Both the position numbers and the translations under genes were made by a program. Source: Yoonia litorea (GTDB lineage: Bacteria; Pseudomonadota; Alphaproteobacteria; Rhodobacterales; Rhodobacteraceae). Taken from it: a DNA stretch of 64,000 bases. Location: the NCBI RefSeq assembly GCF_900114675.1, contig NZ_FOZM01000001.1, positions 744,001 through 808,000 on the forward strand, given 5' to 3'. Under the pieces are notes generated by a model. It searched no databases. It was not told the DNA's origin and saw nothing but the letters and a program-made list of their open reading frames with translations. Each line of letters begins with the position of its first letter. The stretch's first letter is position 1. Below are positions 1 through 8,972 of this stretch, piece by piece.

Positions 1-578
1 ACGAACTCCGCATTGTTGTCGTCGAACAGGACCAGGATCGCGCACTGGCGATTGTCGATGCACTCAAAGACGCATGCGCCTGCGATGTTCTGGTCATTGC
101 AAATGCAGACAGCCTTGCGCGGCGTGTTGCTGCGTTTCAGCCAGACATTGTCTTGATTGATATCGACAATCCCACGCGTGACATGCTTGAGGAAATGACG
201 CTTGCCTCCGGTCCACTGGAAAGGCCGGTGGCGATGTTTGTTTCGTCTGAAGCCGGTGGACTGGCGCAGGCTGCAATCGAGGCAGGCGTGTCCGCGTACG
301 TCGTTGACGGGTTGTCGCCTACGCGCGTCAAATCCGTGATGGATACGGCCATCGCGCGGTTTTCAATCGTGCGTCAGATGCGTGAGGAACTCGCCGAGAC
401 GCGTCGTGCCCTTGAAGAACGCAAAGTGATCGACCGCGCCAAGGGCATGTTGATGAAAGCAAAGGGGATTGATGAAGAGGCGGCTTATGCCTTGCTGCGA
501 AAGACAGCGATGGATCGGGGGCGCCGTGTGGCCGATGTCGCCGAGGCCCTCGTCACAGCCGCCGGGCTATTGGGATGA
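1..578 (+). CDS. nasT: NasT, ANTAR-domain nitrate antiterminator (5' end outside window)
   Basis: The reading frame is open from the first base (codons begin at base 3) and ends with TGA at 576-578, so the N-terminus is missing. About 191 residues are visible. The first part is receiver-like, with hydrophobic strands and an Asp-rich segment (IDIDNPT). The last 60 residues match an ANTAR RNA-binding domain: a coiled linker, then AKGMLM, AAYALLRKTAM and VADVAEAL. NasT proteins bind paired hexaloop hairpins in nas leader RNAs and prevent termination. The next gene, nasS, overlaps it by four bases, and a matching leader lies at 1850-1962. Identification as NasT rather than another ANTAR regulator rests on the NasS partner and the downstream nitrate genes. 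Confidence 0.9.
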   Translation, partial: ELRIVVVEQDQDRALAIVDALKDACACDVLVIANADSLARRVAAFQPDIVLIDIDNPTRDMLEEMTLASGPLERPVAMFVSSEAGGLAQAAIEAGVSAYVVDGLSPTRVKSVMDTAIARFSIVRQMREELAETRRALEERKVIDRAKGMLMKAKGIDEEAAYALLRKTAMDRGRRVADVAEALVTAAGLLG

Positions 579-1744
579 AGCCTGTCGAAATCTCTGTGGC
601 CTATATGCCCCTCGTCGATGCGGCCCCGCTGATCATCGCGCAGGAGATGGGGTTTGCGCAAAGTGAAGGTATTGCGCTGAACCTCATCGCGGCCCCGTCT
701 TGGTCCTCTGTCAGGGATATGTTGGCCTTCGGGCGTGTGGATGCCGCGCACCTTTTGTCACCAGTGCCGATTGCGTCCGCGATGAGGATGGGTGGTGTCT
801 CAACGCAGATTTCTGCCGTGTCGGTGTTGTCGGTCAATGGCAACGTGATCGGTGTCAGCCGCGCGTTGGAGGCAAAACTGCGCGACGCGGGCTACCCTTT
901 CGACTTTGCTGATCCGGTCGCTGCATCAGCCGCTCTCGCGGCGGTGTCTGATGGTCCGCTTACCTTTGGTGTCCCCTTTCCGTTTTCAATGCATGTGGCC
1001 CTTCTGCGGTATTGGGCGGAGGGCACATCCCTTGGGCGGGACGGGATCAGGATCCGCACTGTGCCTCCACCACTGATGGCCAATGCCTTGGCCGCTGGCG
1101 ATGTAGACGCCTTCTGCGTCGGCGAACCGTGGGGCTCGGTCGCTATGGAAACCGGGGCCGGTGCGCTGATCCTGCCTGGGCGGGCCATTTGGAATTTCGC
1201 CCCTGAAAAGGTTTTGTCAGTGCGAACCGACTGGGCCGAAACAGAACCTGATTTACTGGGACGCCTGATGCGCGCAGTCTGGCGTGCTGGGCGCTGGCTG
1301 TCTCATCCGGATGTGAAGGCGACGGCAAGTGACCTGCTGTCCCGAAAGGCCTATCTGGACGTCTCTGCGGAGCTGATTGATCGCGCGCTTTCTGGGCATC
1401 TGTCGATTACGCATCGCGGCGACCATCGTGCCGTTCCCGGTTTTCTTGAGTTCTATGCAGGCGCTGCGACCTTTCCTTGGCGCAGTCAGGCCAAATGGAT
1501 CATGGAGCGCCTTGTGCAGGAGCATGGTGCAGAGCCACTTTCCGATGCGCAGATAGCGCGCGTGTTTCGGACCGATCTGCATCGCAGACACCTCGCATCC
1601 GTCGGCTGCGATCTTCCTGGCGCATCGTCAAAGGTCGAAGGCGCGATTCTTGCGCCGACAGCAGTCGCATCAGCGGCCGGTGAGATCACATTGCATCCGG
1701 ATCGCTTTTTTGACGGCAAGGTTTTTGATCCTGACCGTCTGTAA
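575..1744 (+). CDS. nasS: NasS, cytoplasmic nitrate sensor related to NrtA
   Basis: This 389-residue protein belongs to the NrtA/CmpA substrate-binding family but has no signal peptide: the N-terminus MKPVEISVAYMPLVDAAPL goes straight into the fold. That is the expected form of NasS, which holds NasT inactive until nitrate or nitrite binds. The family motif FCVGEPW is at residues 180-186 and has a counterpart in the periplasmic NrtA downstream (residues 224-230). The ATG overlaps the nasT stop (ATGA), indicating translational coupling. A CmpA-like transporter component is less likely because the protein lacks an export signal and is paired with an ANTAR protein. Confidence 0.9.
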   Translation: MKPVEISVAYMPLVDAAPLIIAQEMGFAQSEGIALNLIAAPSWSSVRDMLAFGRVDAAHLLSPVPIASAMRMGGVSTQISAVSVLSVNGNVIGVSRALEAKLRDAGYPFDFADPVAASAALAAVSDGPLTFGVPFPFSMHVALLRYWAEGTSLGRDGIRIRTVPPPLMANALAAGDVDAFCVGEPWGSVAMETGAGALILPGRAIWNFAPEKVLSVRTDWAETEPDLLGRLMRAVWRAGRWLSHPDVKATASDLLSRKAYLDVSAELIDRALSGHLSITHRGDHRAVPGFLEFYAGAATFPWRSQAKWIMERLVQEHGAEPLSDAQIARVFRTDLHRRHLASVGCDLPGASSKVEGAILAPTAVASAAGEITLHPDRFFDGKVFDPDRL

Positions 1745-1810
1745 GCGCCCAAAATTCAGGCAACCTGGGGATGATATGTCAAGATCAGTACAGTCTTGAG
1801 GATTGATTCT

Positions 1811-1825
1811 AGGAACATTCGCTGC
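1811..1825 (+). promoter_or_regulatory. Possible sigma-54 promoter of the nrtA operon
   Basis: GG at 1812-1813 and GC at 1824-1825 are separated by exactly ten bases, the -24/-12 geometry of sigma-54 promoters. The flanks AGGAAC and CTGC match the usual TGGCAC and TTGC only partly. A start about 12 bases downstream would put the transcript's 5' end just ahead of the first leader hairpin at 1850. Nitrogen control of nas genes by NtrC and sigma-54 is common in this class, but I see no clear NtrC site here. A 6-bp dyad (TCAAGA / TCTTGA, nine bases apart) lies at 1779-1799. Confidence 0.3.
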
Positions 1826-1849
1826 GCTGCGGCATAAAACTCGTGTCGA

Positions 1850-1916
1850 CCGCAATGGCGCGGACTTCACCGAATACGATCCCGATGTGCGGGATATTCT
1901 TGAGCAAGGTCGCTCA
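1850..1916 (+). ncRNA. NasT-responsive (ANTAR) leader hairpins
   Basis: Two short stems carry six-base loops with A at position 1 and G at position 4, the signature of ANTAR-target RNAs. The first is CCGC / GCGG at 1850-1863 with loop AATGGC. The second is TGAGC / GCTCA at 1901-1916 with loop AAGGTC. A third hairpin (ATCCCG / CGGGAT, five-base loop) sits between them at 1879-1895. The second ANTAR stem shares bases 1908-1916 with the 5' arm of the terminator that follows, so the two structures cannot coexist. NasT binding would therefore favour read-through into nrtA. Confidence 0.8.
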
Positions 1917-1962
1917 CTTTTCGTCGGATTTCCGACGGTAAGTGGTCGGCCTTTTTTCTTTT
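1908..1962 (+). terminator. Intrinsic terminator in the nrtA leader (attenuator)
   Basis: A long hairpin runs from 1908 to 1951. Its core is CGTCGG / CCGACG closed by the loop ATTT. The stem extends outward through TCACTT / AAGTGG and GGTCG / CGGCC with only single mismatches, and a T-rich tract follows at 1952-1962. It lies 47 bases before the nrtA start and no gene ends just upstream, which is the layout of an attenuator. Its 5' arm overlaps the second ANTAR hairpin. Confidence 0.88.
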
Positions 1963-2008
1963 CCCACGGTCATTCCCTCCCATGACCGGACACACGACGG
2001 GGTCCAAT

Positions 2009-3376
2009 ATGAAAAACCTACTTCTTTCACTTGCAGCTACAACTGCCCTGGCGTCGCCCGCCTTTGCCGATCTTTTGGATCTTGAAAAGGACGAGCTGAC
2101 CTTCGGCTTTATCAAGCTGACCGATATGGCGCCTCTCGCGATTGCCTATGAGCAGGGCTACTTCCTTGATGAGGGGCTGTTCGTGACACTCGAAGCGCAA
2201 GCGAACTGGAAGGTGCTGCTTGATGGCGTCATCGACGGGCAACTGGACGGCGCGCATATGCTGGCCGGTCAGCCGTTGGCGGCGACAATCGGTTACGGCA
2301 CCGAGGCGCATATCGTCACGCCATTCTCGATGGACCTGAACGGGAACGGGATTACCGTTTCAAACGAAGTCTGGGACCTGATGCGCCCACACATTCCATC
2401 AATGGATGACGGACGCCCGCAGCATCCGATCTCTGCCGAGGCGCTTGTTCCCGTCATCGAAGAATTCAACGCTAATGGCCGTCCATTCAACATGGGCATG
2501 GTCTTCCCTGTTTCGACCCATAACTACGAGTTGCGCTACTGGCTGGCCGCTGGCGGGATCGAACCCGGCTATTACAGCCCCGAGAATATCTCCGGTCAGA
2601 TCGGTGCCGAGGCATTTTTGTCCGTTACTCCACCACCCCAGATGCCTGCGACCATGGAGGCCGGTACGATTGATGGCTACTGCGTCGGCGAACCCTGGAA
2701 CCAGCAGGCTGTCTTCAAAGGGATCGGTGTCCCTGTGATCACCGACTACCAAATCTGGAAGAACAACCCCGAGAAAGTCTTTGGTCTGACTGCACAATTT
2801 GTTGAAGAGAACCCCAACACAACCAAGGCCGTTGTCCGCGCCCTGATCCGGGCTGCCATGTGGCTTGACGAAAACGACAATGCCAACCGTGAAGCGGCTG
2901 TCGAGGTTCTGAGCCGTCCTGAATACGTCGGTGCGGACTATGAGGTGATTGCAAACTCGATGACGGGCACCTTTGAATATGAACCGGGTGATGTGCGCGA
3001 AGTGCCTGATTTCAACGTGTTCTTCCGCTACAATGCGACCTATCCCTACTACTCTGATGCGATCTGGTATCTGACCCAGATGCGCCGTTGGGGGCAGATC
3101 GCAGAAGCCCAGACCGACGATTGGTACAAGGATGTCGCGGAAAGCGTCTATCGTCCGGACATCTATCTTGAGGCGGCCCAATCGCTGGTCGATGACGGCT
3201 TGGCCAATCCTGCTGACTTCCCATGGGACAGCGACGGCTACAAAGAGCCGACACCGGCAGCCGATATCATCGACGCTATCCCTTACGATGGCCGCTTCCC
3301 GAACGCCTATCTGGAATCGCTGCCGATCGGTCTGAAAGGTGACCAGACCGTCGTTGGCGAAGAGGTGCAGGGCTAG
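2009..3376 (+). CDS. nrtA: Nitrate ABC transporter, periplasmic binding protein
   Basis: This 455-residue NrtA/CmpA-family protein starts at ATG 2009, which gives a clean signal peptide ([20 protein letters not shown]). An in-frame ATG nine codons upstream would spoil it. The motif YCVGEPWN is at residues 224-231, and the neighbouring lobe sequences parallel NasS. It captures nitrate (possibly nitrite) in the periplasm for the permease and ATPase encoded next. The 67-base gap to nrtB holds a GC-rich segment that may fold and help keep this gene expressed above the membrane components. Bicarbonate or cyanate binding is possible in this family, but the assimilation genes favour nitrate. Confidence 0.93.
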   Translation: MKNLLLSLAATTALASPAFADLLDLEKDELTFGFIKLTDMAPLAIAYEQGYFLDEGLFVTLEAQANWKVLLDGVIDGQLDGAHMLAGQPLAATIGYGTEAHIVTPFSMDLNGNGITVSNEVWDLMRPHIPSMDDGRPQHPISAEALVPVIEEFNANGRPFNMGMVFPVSTHNYELRYWLAAGGIEPGYYSPENISGQIGAEAFLSVTPPPQMPATMEAGTIDGYCVGEPWNQQAVFKGIGVPVITDYQIWKNNPEKVFGLTAQFVEENPNTTKAVVRALIRAAMWLDENDNANREAAVEVLSRPEYVGADYEVIANSMTGTFEYEPGDVREVPDFNVFFRYNATYPYYSDAIWYLTQMRRWGQIAEAQTDDWYKDVAESVYRPDIYLEAAQSLVDDGLANPADFPWDSDGYKEPTPAADIIDAIPYDGRFPNAYLESLPIGLKGDQTVVGEEVQG

Positions 3377-3443
3377 GCCCTGACCGGCGCGGGCCTTTTT
3401 CAGCCCACCGGCCCGCGCCCACTCACCCATAGGAGACAGGTAG

Positions 3444-4520
3444 ATGACAACCGTAGACCCGAATTTCGACGCAGAGGCTGCACGCGAAGCGCGCAAGGAA
3501 CGCCTCTTTACCCGTATCACCGCCGCCGACAAGTGGTTTCAAGTTGTCGGGCTAGCCTGGCTGACACCCATTCTGAAGGCAGCCGCAGGCGATAATCCCA
3601 AGGCCCAGATTTCCGAGATCTGGCGTCTGCTTGGTGTACCTCTCTTGGCCATTCTTTCATTCTTGCTGCTTTGGGGCACGCTTGCGCCGACGGTGCAAAC
3701 GTCACTTGGTGCGATCCCCGGACCCGCCCAAGTCTGGGAAGAGGCGGTCAATCTGCATCAAGATGCGGCCGCCAAAGCTGAAAGTCGTGCCCGTTTTGAA
3801 GCACAGGTCGCGCAGTTGAACGAACGGCGCGCTGAGCAAGGGCAGGATCCCGTCGAACGGGCCTACACAGGCGCGCCGAGCTACTATGCACAGATCTGGA
3901 CATCCATTCAGACGGTGTTCTTCGGCTTCTTTCTGGCGTCCATCGTTGCGATCCCACTGGGCATCGCGGCAGGGCTGTCGCCAATCGCCAATGCCGCCCT
4001 CAATCCGATCATTCAGATCTTCAAGCCTGTGTCGCCTTTGGCGTGGTTGCCGATCGTGACCATGGTCGTCTCTGCCGTCTACACCACGCAGGACGGATGG
4101 TTTGCCAAAAGCTTCCTGACGTCGGCGATCACTGTGACGCTGTGCTCGCTCTGGCCAACACTGATCAATACAGCATTGGGCGTCTCCAGCATCGACAAGG
4201 ACCTCGTGAATGTCTCGAAGGTGCTGAAGATGAACACCTGGACCAAGATCACCAAATTGGTCCTGCCATCGGCGCTGCCGCTCATCTTCACCGGTCTGCG
4301 GCTGTCGCTGGGGGTCGGTTGGATGGTGTTGATCGCCGCCGAGATGCTGGCCCAGAACCCCGGCCTTGGGAAATTTGTCTGGGATGAATTCCAGAACGGT
4401 TCATCAAGCTCGCTGGCCAAGATCATGGTGGCTGTCTTTACCATCGGCATCATCGGCTTCCTGCTGGATCGCGTGATGTATGCGCTGCAGTCCCTTTTCA
4501 CCTTCACAAATAACCGGTGA
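3444..4520 (+). CDS. nrtB: Nitrate ABC transporter, permease
   Basis: This is a 358-residue inner-membrane permease of the NrtB/SsuC type. A cytoplasmic N-terminal segment precedes a first membrane helix (LLGVPLLAILSFLLLWGTL). A soluble, charged insert of roughly 70 residues follows, then the main bundle of helices. The ATPase-contacting EAA-type loop is around VLKMNTWTKITKLVLPSALP. The start ATG 3444 is preceded by AGGAGA. The stop overlaps the GTG start of the ATPase gene (GTGA), so the two are translationally coupled. The extended N-terminal region and insert make it longer than a typical NrtB of about 270 residues. Confidence 0.92.
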   Translation: MTTVDPNFDAEAAREARKERLFTRITAADKWFQVVGLAWLTPILKAAAGDNPKAQISEIWRLLGVPLLAILSFLLLWGTLAPTVQTSLGAIPGPAQVWEEAVNLHQDAAAKAESRARFEAQVAQLNERRAEQGQDPVERAYTGAPSYYAQIWTSIQTVFFGFFLASIVAIPLGIAAGLSPIANAALNPIIQIFKPVSPLAWLPIVTMVVSAVYTTQDGWFAKSFLTSAITVTLCSLWPTLINTALGVSSIDKDLVNVSKVLKMNTWTKITKLVLPSALPLIFTGLRLSLGVGWMVLIAAEMLAQNPGLGKFVWDEFQNGSSSSLAKIMVAVFTIGIIGFLLDRVMYALQSLFTFTNNR

Positions 4521-6208
4521 TTGAGATGGGTTTTCTAAAGTTCGATAACGTCACCAAATCCTACGGTGAAGGTGCCTACCGGACAGATGTCCTGAACGGG
4601 ATCAAACTGGAGGTGCAGGGAGGTGAGTTTCTTGTCATCCTCGGTTTCTCCGGCACCGGCAAAACAACGTTGATTAATCTGATGGCGGGGCTGGAAAGCC
4701 CCACCACAGGCAGCGTGACCTACCGTGACAAGCCAATCACCAGCCCCGGACCCGAGCGCGGTGTCATCTTTCAAAGCTACTCGCTCATGCCGTGGCTCAC
4801 AGTGACGGGCAATGTCGGTCTTGCCGTGGACACGGTTTTCCCTGACCTGCCAAAGGCCGAGAAAGCCGCCAAAGTGGCACACTACGTCAAGATGGTTGGT
4901 CTCAGCCATGCGGCCAGCCGCCGTCCGGCGGAACTTTCAGGCGGTATGCGCCAACGGGTCAACGTTGCGCGCGCGCTTGCGATGAACCCCGAAATGCTGC
5001 TTTTGGATGAGCCTCTGTCGGCGCTTGATGCACTCACACGGGCCAACCTTGCTGATGAGATTGAACAGATCTGGCAGGCTGACAAGAAGACCTGCGTGCT
5101 GATCACAAACGACGTGGACGAAGCGATCATCCTGGCCGACCGGATCATTGCGCTGAACCCTGATGGCACCTTGGGGCAGGAATTCACGGTGTCCCTGCCT
5201 CGCCCGCGTGACCGGATGGAAATGAACAGCAACGACACCTTCAAGCGACTGCGCGCTGAGGTGACGAAATACCTCATGGATGTCGGGATCGAGGCCAAGG
5301 TCGAAGGCACGCGCGAGCTGCCCGATGTGACGCCGATCCATGGTGTGCCGGCTGCCGTCAAAGACGCGCAGGAAGGCATGATCGACAACCGCTTCCTCGA
5401 CTTTTCGATGCTGCATAAGGTCTACCCAACACCGAAAGGCCCGCTGACCGTCGTTGAGGATTTCGATCTCAAGATCGACCGTGGGGAGTTCATTTCGCTC
5501 ATCGGCCATTCTGGATGCGGCAAGTCTACTGTGCTGACCATGGCTGCTGGCCTGAACGAAATCTCGAAAGGGGCCATCAAGCTTGATGGTCGCCACGTCG
5601 AGGGTGCAGACCCCGAGCGCGCCGTTGTCTTTCAGTCGCCGAACCTCTTCCCGTGGCTGACTGCAAAAGAGAACGTCGCGGTCGGGGCTGACAAGGTTTA
5701 TCCGCGTGCAAGTCAGGCCGAACGCCAGGATGTCGTGGAGTACTACCTTGAGCGTGTGGGTTTGGCTGATGCAATGGACAAGCCAGCAAGCGATCTTTCC
5801 AACGGGATGCAGCAACGTGTCGGTATCGCCCGCGCCTTTGCTCTGTCGCCCAAGCTGCTGTTGCTTGATGAGCCTTTCGGGATGCTCGACAGCCTGACCC
5901 GCTGGGAGTTGCAGGAAGTCCTGATGGAAGTCTGGAGCCGGACCAAAGTCACGGCAATCTGTGTGACCCACGACGTTGACGAAGCGATCCTGCTGGCCGA
6001 CCGCGTGGTGATGATGACCAACGGTCCACAGGCGACAATCGGCAAGATCGTCAACGTCGATCTGCCCCGTCCGCGCACGCGCAAGGCGCTGCTCGAACAT
6101 CCTGACTACTACAAATATCGCCAGGACGTGCTCGACTTCCTTGAGGAATACGAACACGGCGCAAAACCCAAATCCAAACCGGCCGTATCGGCCATAGCGG
6201 CGGAGTGA
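4517..6208 (+). CDS. nrtC: Nitrate ABC transporter, two fused ATPase domains
   Basis: This 563-residue protein carries two complete nucleotide-binding domains in tandem, combining the roles of NrtC and NrtD. Domain 1 has Walker A at 43-51 (GFSGTGKTT), signature LSGGM at 140-144 and Walker B LLLDEP. Domain 2 has Walker A at 330-338 (GHSGCGKST), signature LSNGM at 427-431 and Walker B LLLDEP. The H-loop His is Asn198 in domain 1 but His485 in domain 2. The NrtA-like C-terminal domain of cyanobacterial NrtC is absent. GTG 4517 overlaps the nrtB stop; ATG 4526 is an alternative start. The Asn H-loop and the altered LSNGM would fall in the same composite ATP site. Confidence 0.9.
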   Translation: MIEMGFLKFDNVTKSYGEGAYRTDVLNGIKLEVQGGEFLVILGFSGTGKTTLINLMAGLESPTTGSVTYRDKPITSPGPERGVIFQSYSLMPWLTVTGNVGLAVDTVFPDLPKAEKAAKVAHYVKMVGLSHAASRRPAELSGGMRQRVNVARALAMNPEMLLLDEPLSALDALTRANLADEIEQIWQADKKTCVLITNDVDEAIILADRIIALNPDGTLGQEFTVSLPRPRDRMEMNSNDTFKRLRAEVTKYLMDVGIEAKVEGTRELPDVTPIHGVPAAVKDAQEGMIDNRFLDFSMLHKVYPTPKGPLTVVEDFDLKIDRGEFISLIGHSGCGKSTVLTMAAGLNEISKGAIKLDGRHVEGADPERAVVFQSPNLFPWLTAKENVAVGADKVYPRASQAERQDVVEYYLERVGLADAMDKPASDLSNGMQQRVGIARAFALSPKLLLLDEPFGMLDSLTRWELQEVLMEVWSRTKVTAICVTHDVDEAILLADRVVMMTNGPQATIGKIVNVDLPRPRTRKALLEHPDYYKYRQDVLDFLEEYEHGAKPKSKPAVSAIAAE

Positions 6209-6213
6209 AAGCG

Positions 6214-8646
6214 ATGAGGCAAAAACTTGTTATCATCGGTGCCGGCATGGCCTCTGGCCGTGTGATCGAACATCTGATCGAGGCGGCACCAGACGCCTTT
6301 GACATCACCCTGTTCAACGCAGAGCCGCGCGGCAACTACAACCGGATCATGCTCTCGCCAGTGCTGTCAGGAGAGAAAACCTACGAAGAAATCATCACAC
6401 ATGATGGTGCATGGTACGCCGAAAACGGTGTGACCTGTCGGTTCGGGGAAAAAGTTGTCGCCATCGACCGCCAGATGAAGGTTGTTGAAGGCGAGAACGG
6501 GCATGTGCCTTACGACAAACTAATCTTCGGCACAGGCTCCAATCCCTTCATGATCCCGCTTCCGGGTCACGATCTTGATGGCGTCATTGCCTATCGCGAT
6601 CTGGAAGACACCGAACGGATGATGCAGATGGGCGAGGGCCGCCGCGTTGTGGTCATCGGCGGCGGTCTCTTGGGGCTGGAAGCGGCTGCCGGCATGGCCG
6701 CGCGCGGAGCCGATGTCACTGTCGTGCATATCATGGGCCACCTGATGGAGCGCCAGTTGGACGAGGCTGCAGGCTATCTGCTGAAAAAGTCGCTTGAGTC
6801 CAAAGGTATCACGATCCGGTTGCAGGCAAACTCGAAAGAGATCCTGGGCGAAAACGGTAAGGTCAAAGCCCTTTTGCTGGAGGATGGCACTGAACTGCCT
6901 TGTGACTTGCTGGTTATGGCCGTTGGTATCCGTCCGAATGTGGCACTTGCCCAAGAAGCTGGTCTTGCGGTGGGGAAGGGCATCCATGTCGATGATCAGC
7001 TTTGCACATCCGACGCCAATATCTTTGCCGTTGGCGAATGTGTCGAACATCAGGGCGCGATCTTCGGTCTTGTCGCCCCGCTTTATGATCAGGCAAAGGT
7101 GCTGGCCCTGACGCTCTTGGGTGAAGAGGCGGGGTTTGTGCAAAAGTCGCTCTCAACCAAGCTGAAAGTAACCGGGTGTGACTTGTTCAGCGCGGGCGAC
7201 TTCGCTGACGGCGAGGGCCGCGAGGATATCGTTTTCCGCGATCCATCCCGCGGGGTCTACAAGCGCCTTGTCATCCAGGAGGACCGCCTGATCGGTGCCG
7301 TGATGTATGGTGATACCGCCGACGGCAGTTGGTTCTTCGGGTTGATCAAGGACGGCACTGACATCTCAGAGATGCGCGAAACGCTGATCTTTGGTCCGGC
7401 CTATCAGGGGGGCGATCACGCGGACCCGCTCTCAGCCGTTGCAGCATTGCCGCCTGAGGCAGAGATTTGCGGCTGCAACGGCATTTGTAAAAGCACAATC
7501 ACCGACGCCATCGCAAACGGCGCAACCGATCTCGGCGCAATCCGCGCCACAACCAAGGCCAGCGCGTCTTGTGGCACATGCACCGGTTTGGTCGAGCAAC
7601 TTCTACAGGTCAGCCTTGGCGATGATTTCGTCATGCCAACCGCACAACCCATCTGCGGTTGCTGTGATCTGACCCATGAAGACGTGCGCCGTCTCATCAA
7701 AAGCCAGGAACTCAAAAGTCAGGAGGCCGTCTGGCAGGAACTGGGATGGAAGACTCGCAACGGCTGTCACGTCTGTAGGCCTGCGGTGAATTTCTATCTG
7801 CTGGCGGATTGGCCGTTGGAATATCAGGACGATCCCCAAAGCCGCTTTGTCAATGAACGCAAGCACGCCAATATCCAGAAGGATGGCACGTTCAGCGTTG
7901 TCCCGCGCATGTGGGGCGGGATCACGAACCCGACCGAATTGCGTGCGATTGCGGATGCCGCTGACAAATACAACGTGCCGACCGTCAAGGTCACCGGCGG
8001 CCAGAGGATCGACCTGCTGGGCGTCAAGGGAGAGGACCTTCCCTACATCTGGGCCGATCTGAACAAGGCAGGTCTGGTTTCGGGGCACGCTTACTCCAAA
8101 GGTCTGCGCACTGTGAAAACCTGTGTTGGGACCGATCACTGTCGCTTTGGAACACAAGACAGCACGGGGTTGGGTATCAAGCTTGAACAGATGCTCTGGG
8201 GGTCATGGACACCGCATAAGGTCAAGCTGGCTGTATCGGGCTGCCCGCGCAACTGTGCCGAGGCGACCTGCAAGGACGTCGGCGTCATCTGTGTCGATAG
8301 CGGCTATCAAGTCGGTGTCGCCGGTGCGGCAGGTATGGATGTGAAAGAGACCGAACGTCTGGCCGATGTCGCAACAGAACAGGAGGCCATCGACCTGACA
8401 GTCGCCTTCATCCAGCTTTATCGCGAGAACGCCAAATACCTCGACCGGCCCTACAAATGGGTCGCCAAGGTCGGGCTTGATTGGGTCAAAGAACGCGTCG
8501 TCGATGATCTGGACGAACGTGCCCGCCTGATCGCAGCATTTGAACTTTCGCAAAGCATTTACCGCAAAGACCCATGGGCCGAACACGCCCAGCAGGCCGG
8601 GCGCTACCAACCGCTCGCCGATCTCACCTTGGAGGCTGCCGAATGA
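6214..8646 (+). CDS. nirB: Assimilatory nitrite reductase [NAD(P)H], large subunit
   Basis: NirB reduces nitrite to ammonium with NAD(P)H. From ATG 6214 it has 810 residues, the usual length. Visible parts in order are an N-terminal FAD site (IIGAGMASGRVIE), an NAD(P)-binding motif (VIGGGLLGLEAAAGMAARGA), two cysteine-rich BFD-like [2Fe-2S] segments (CGCNGICK...CGTC and CGCC...CHVC) and the C-terminal siroheme/[4Fe-4S] half. The cluster cysteines of that half lie in TCVGTDHCRFG and SGCPRNCAEATCKD. GGAG eight bases upstream supports ATG 6214; a GTG at 6205 overlapping the previous stop is an alternative. The downstream cysG gene supplies the siroheme pathway. Confidence 0.96.
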   Translation: MRQKLVIIGAGMASGRVIEHLIEAAPDAFDITLFNAEPRGNYNRIMLSPVLSGEKTYEEIITHDGAWYAENGVTCRFGEKVVAIDRQMKVVEGENGHVPYDKLIFGTGSNPFMIPLPGHDLDGVIAYRDLEDTERMMQMGEGRRVVVIGGGLLGLEAAAGMAARGADVTVVHIMGHLMERQLDEAAGYLLKKSLESKGITIRLQANSKEILGENGKVKALLLEDGTELPCDLLVMAVGIRPNVALAQEAGLAVGKGIHVDDQLCTSDANIFAVGECVEHQGAIFGLVAPLYDQAKVLALTLLGEEAGFVQKSLSTKLKVTGCDLFSAGDFADGEGREDIVFRDPSRGVYKRLVIQEDRLIGAVMYGDTADGSWFFGLIKDGTDISEMRETLIFGPAYQGGDHADPLSAVAALPPEAEICGCNGICKSTITDAIANGATDLGAIRATTKASASCGTCTGLVEQLLQVSLGDDFVMPTAQPICGCCDLTHEDVRRLIKSQELKSQEAVWQELGWKTRNGCHVCRPAVNFYLLADWPLEYQDDPQSRFVNERKHANIQKDGTFSVVPRMWGGITNPTELRAIADAADKYNVPTVKVTGGQRIDLLGVKGEDLPYIWADLNKAGLVSGHAYSKGLRTVKTCVGTDHCRFGTQDSTGLGIKLEQMLWGSWTPHKVKLAVSGCPRNCAEATCKDVGVICVDSGYQVGVAGAAGMDVKETERLADVATEQEAIDLTVAFIQLYRENAKYLDRPYKWVAKVGLDWVKERVVDDLDERARLIAAFELSQSIYRKDPWAEHAQQAGRYQPLADLTLEAAE

Positions 8647-8972
8647 GCTGGATTGATATAGGCCACATCGACGATATCCCGCTACGCGGTGCGCGTAAGC
8701 TCAAGACCGCGCTGGGGTGCATCGCGGTATTCAGGACGGACCACGACGAAGTCTTTGCCGCCCTAGACCGTTGCCCCCACAAGGGCGGTCCCCTGTCTGA
8801 GGGCATCGTTCACGGTGCGTCTGTCACATGCCCGCTCCACAACTGGGTTTTTGACCTGAACACGGGGCAGGCAAAAGATGAGAATGCCCAGATCGCCACT
8901 TATCCAGTGCGGATCGAAGGCTCACGCATTCTGATCGACGGTGCAGGGATCGCCGCGCGGAGTGCCGCCTGA
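8643..8972 (+). CDS. nirD: Nitrite reductase small subunit (Rieske-like NirD)
   Basis: This 109-residue NirD starts at ATG 8643 and overlaps the nirB stop by four bases. It has the Rieske-type fold, with cysteines in CPHKGGPLSEG and CPLHNWVFDLNTGQ. Here both Cys-x-His pairs of a true Rieske cluster appear to be present (RCPHKG and CPLHNW), which is not the case in every NirD. It partners NirB in the cytoplasm. An upstream in-frame ATG at 8574 lies inside nirB and is unlikely to be used. The nasA start overlaps its stop by one base. Confidence 0.93.
   Translation: MSWIDIGHIDDIPLRGARKLKTALGCIAVFRTDHDEVFAALDRCPHKGGPLSEGIVHGASVTCPLHNWVFDLNTGQAKDENAQIATYPVRIEGSRILIDGAGIAARSAA

Noticed and set aside
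2399-3532. Minus-strand ORF of 377 codons opposite nrtA
   Set aside because: It is antisense to nrtA, which has a signal peptide and family motifs. The antisense product matches nothing I recognise.
4937-6157. Minus-strand ORF of 406 codons opposite the fused ATPase gene
   Set aside because: It is antisense to two clear ABC ATPase domains and has no start context or motif of its own.
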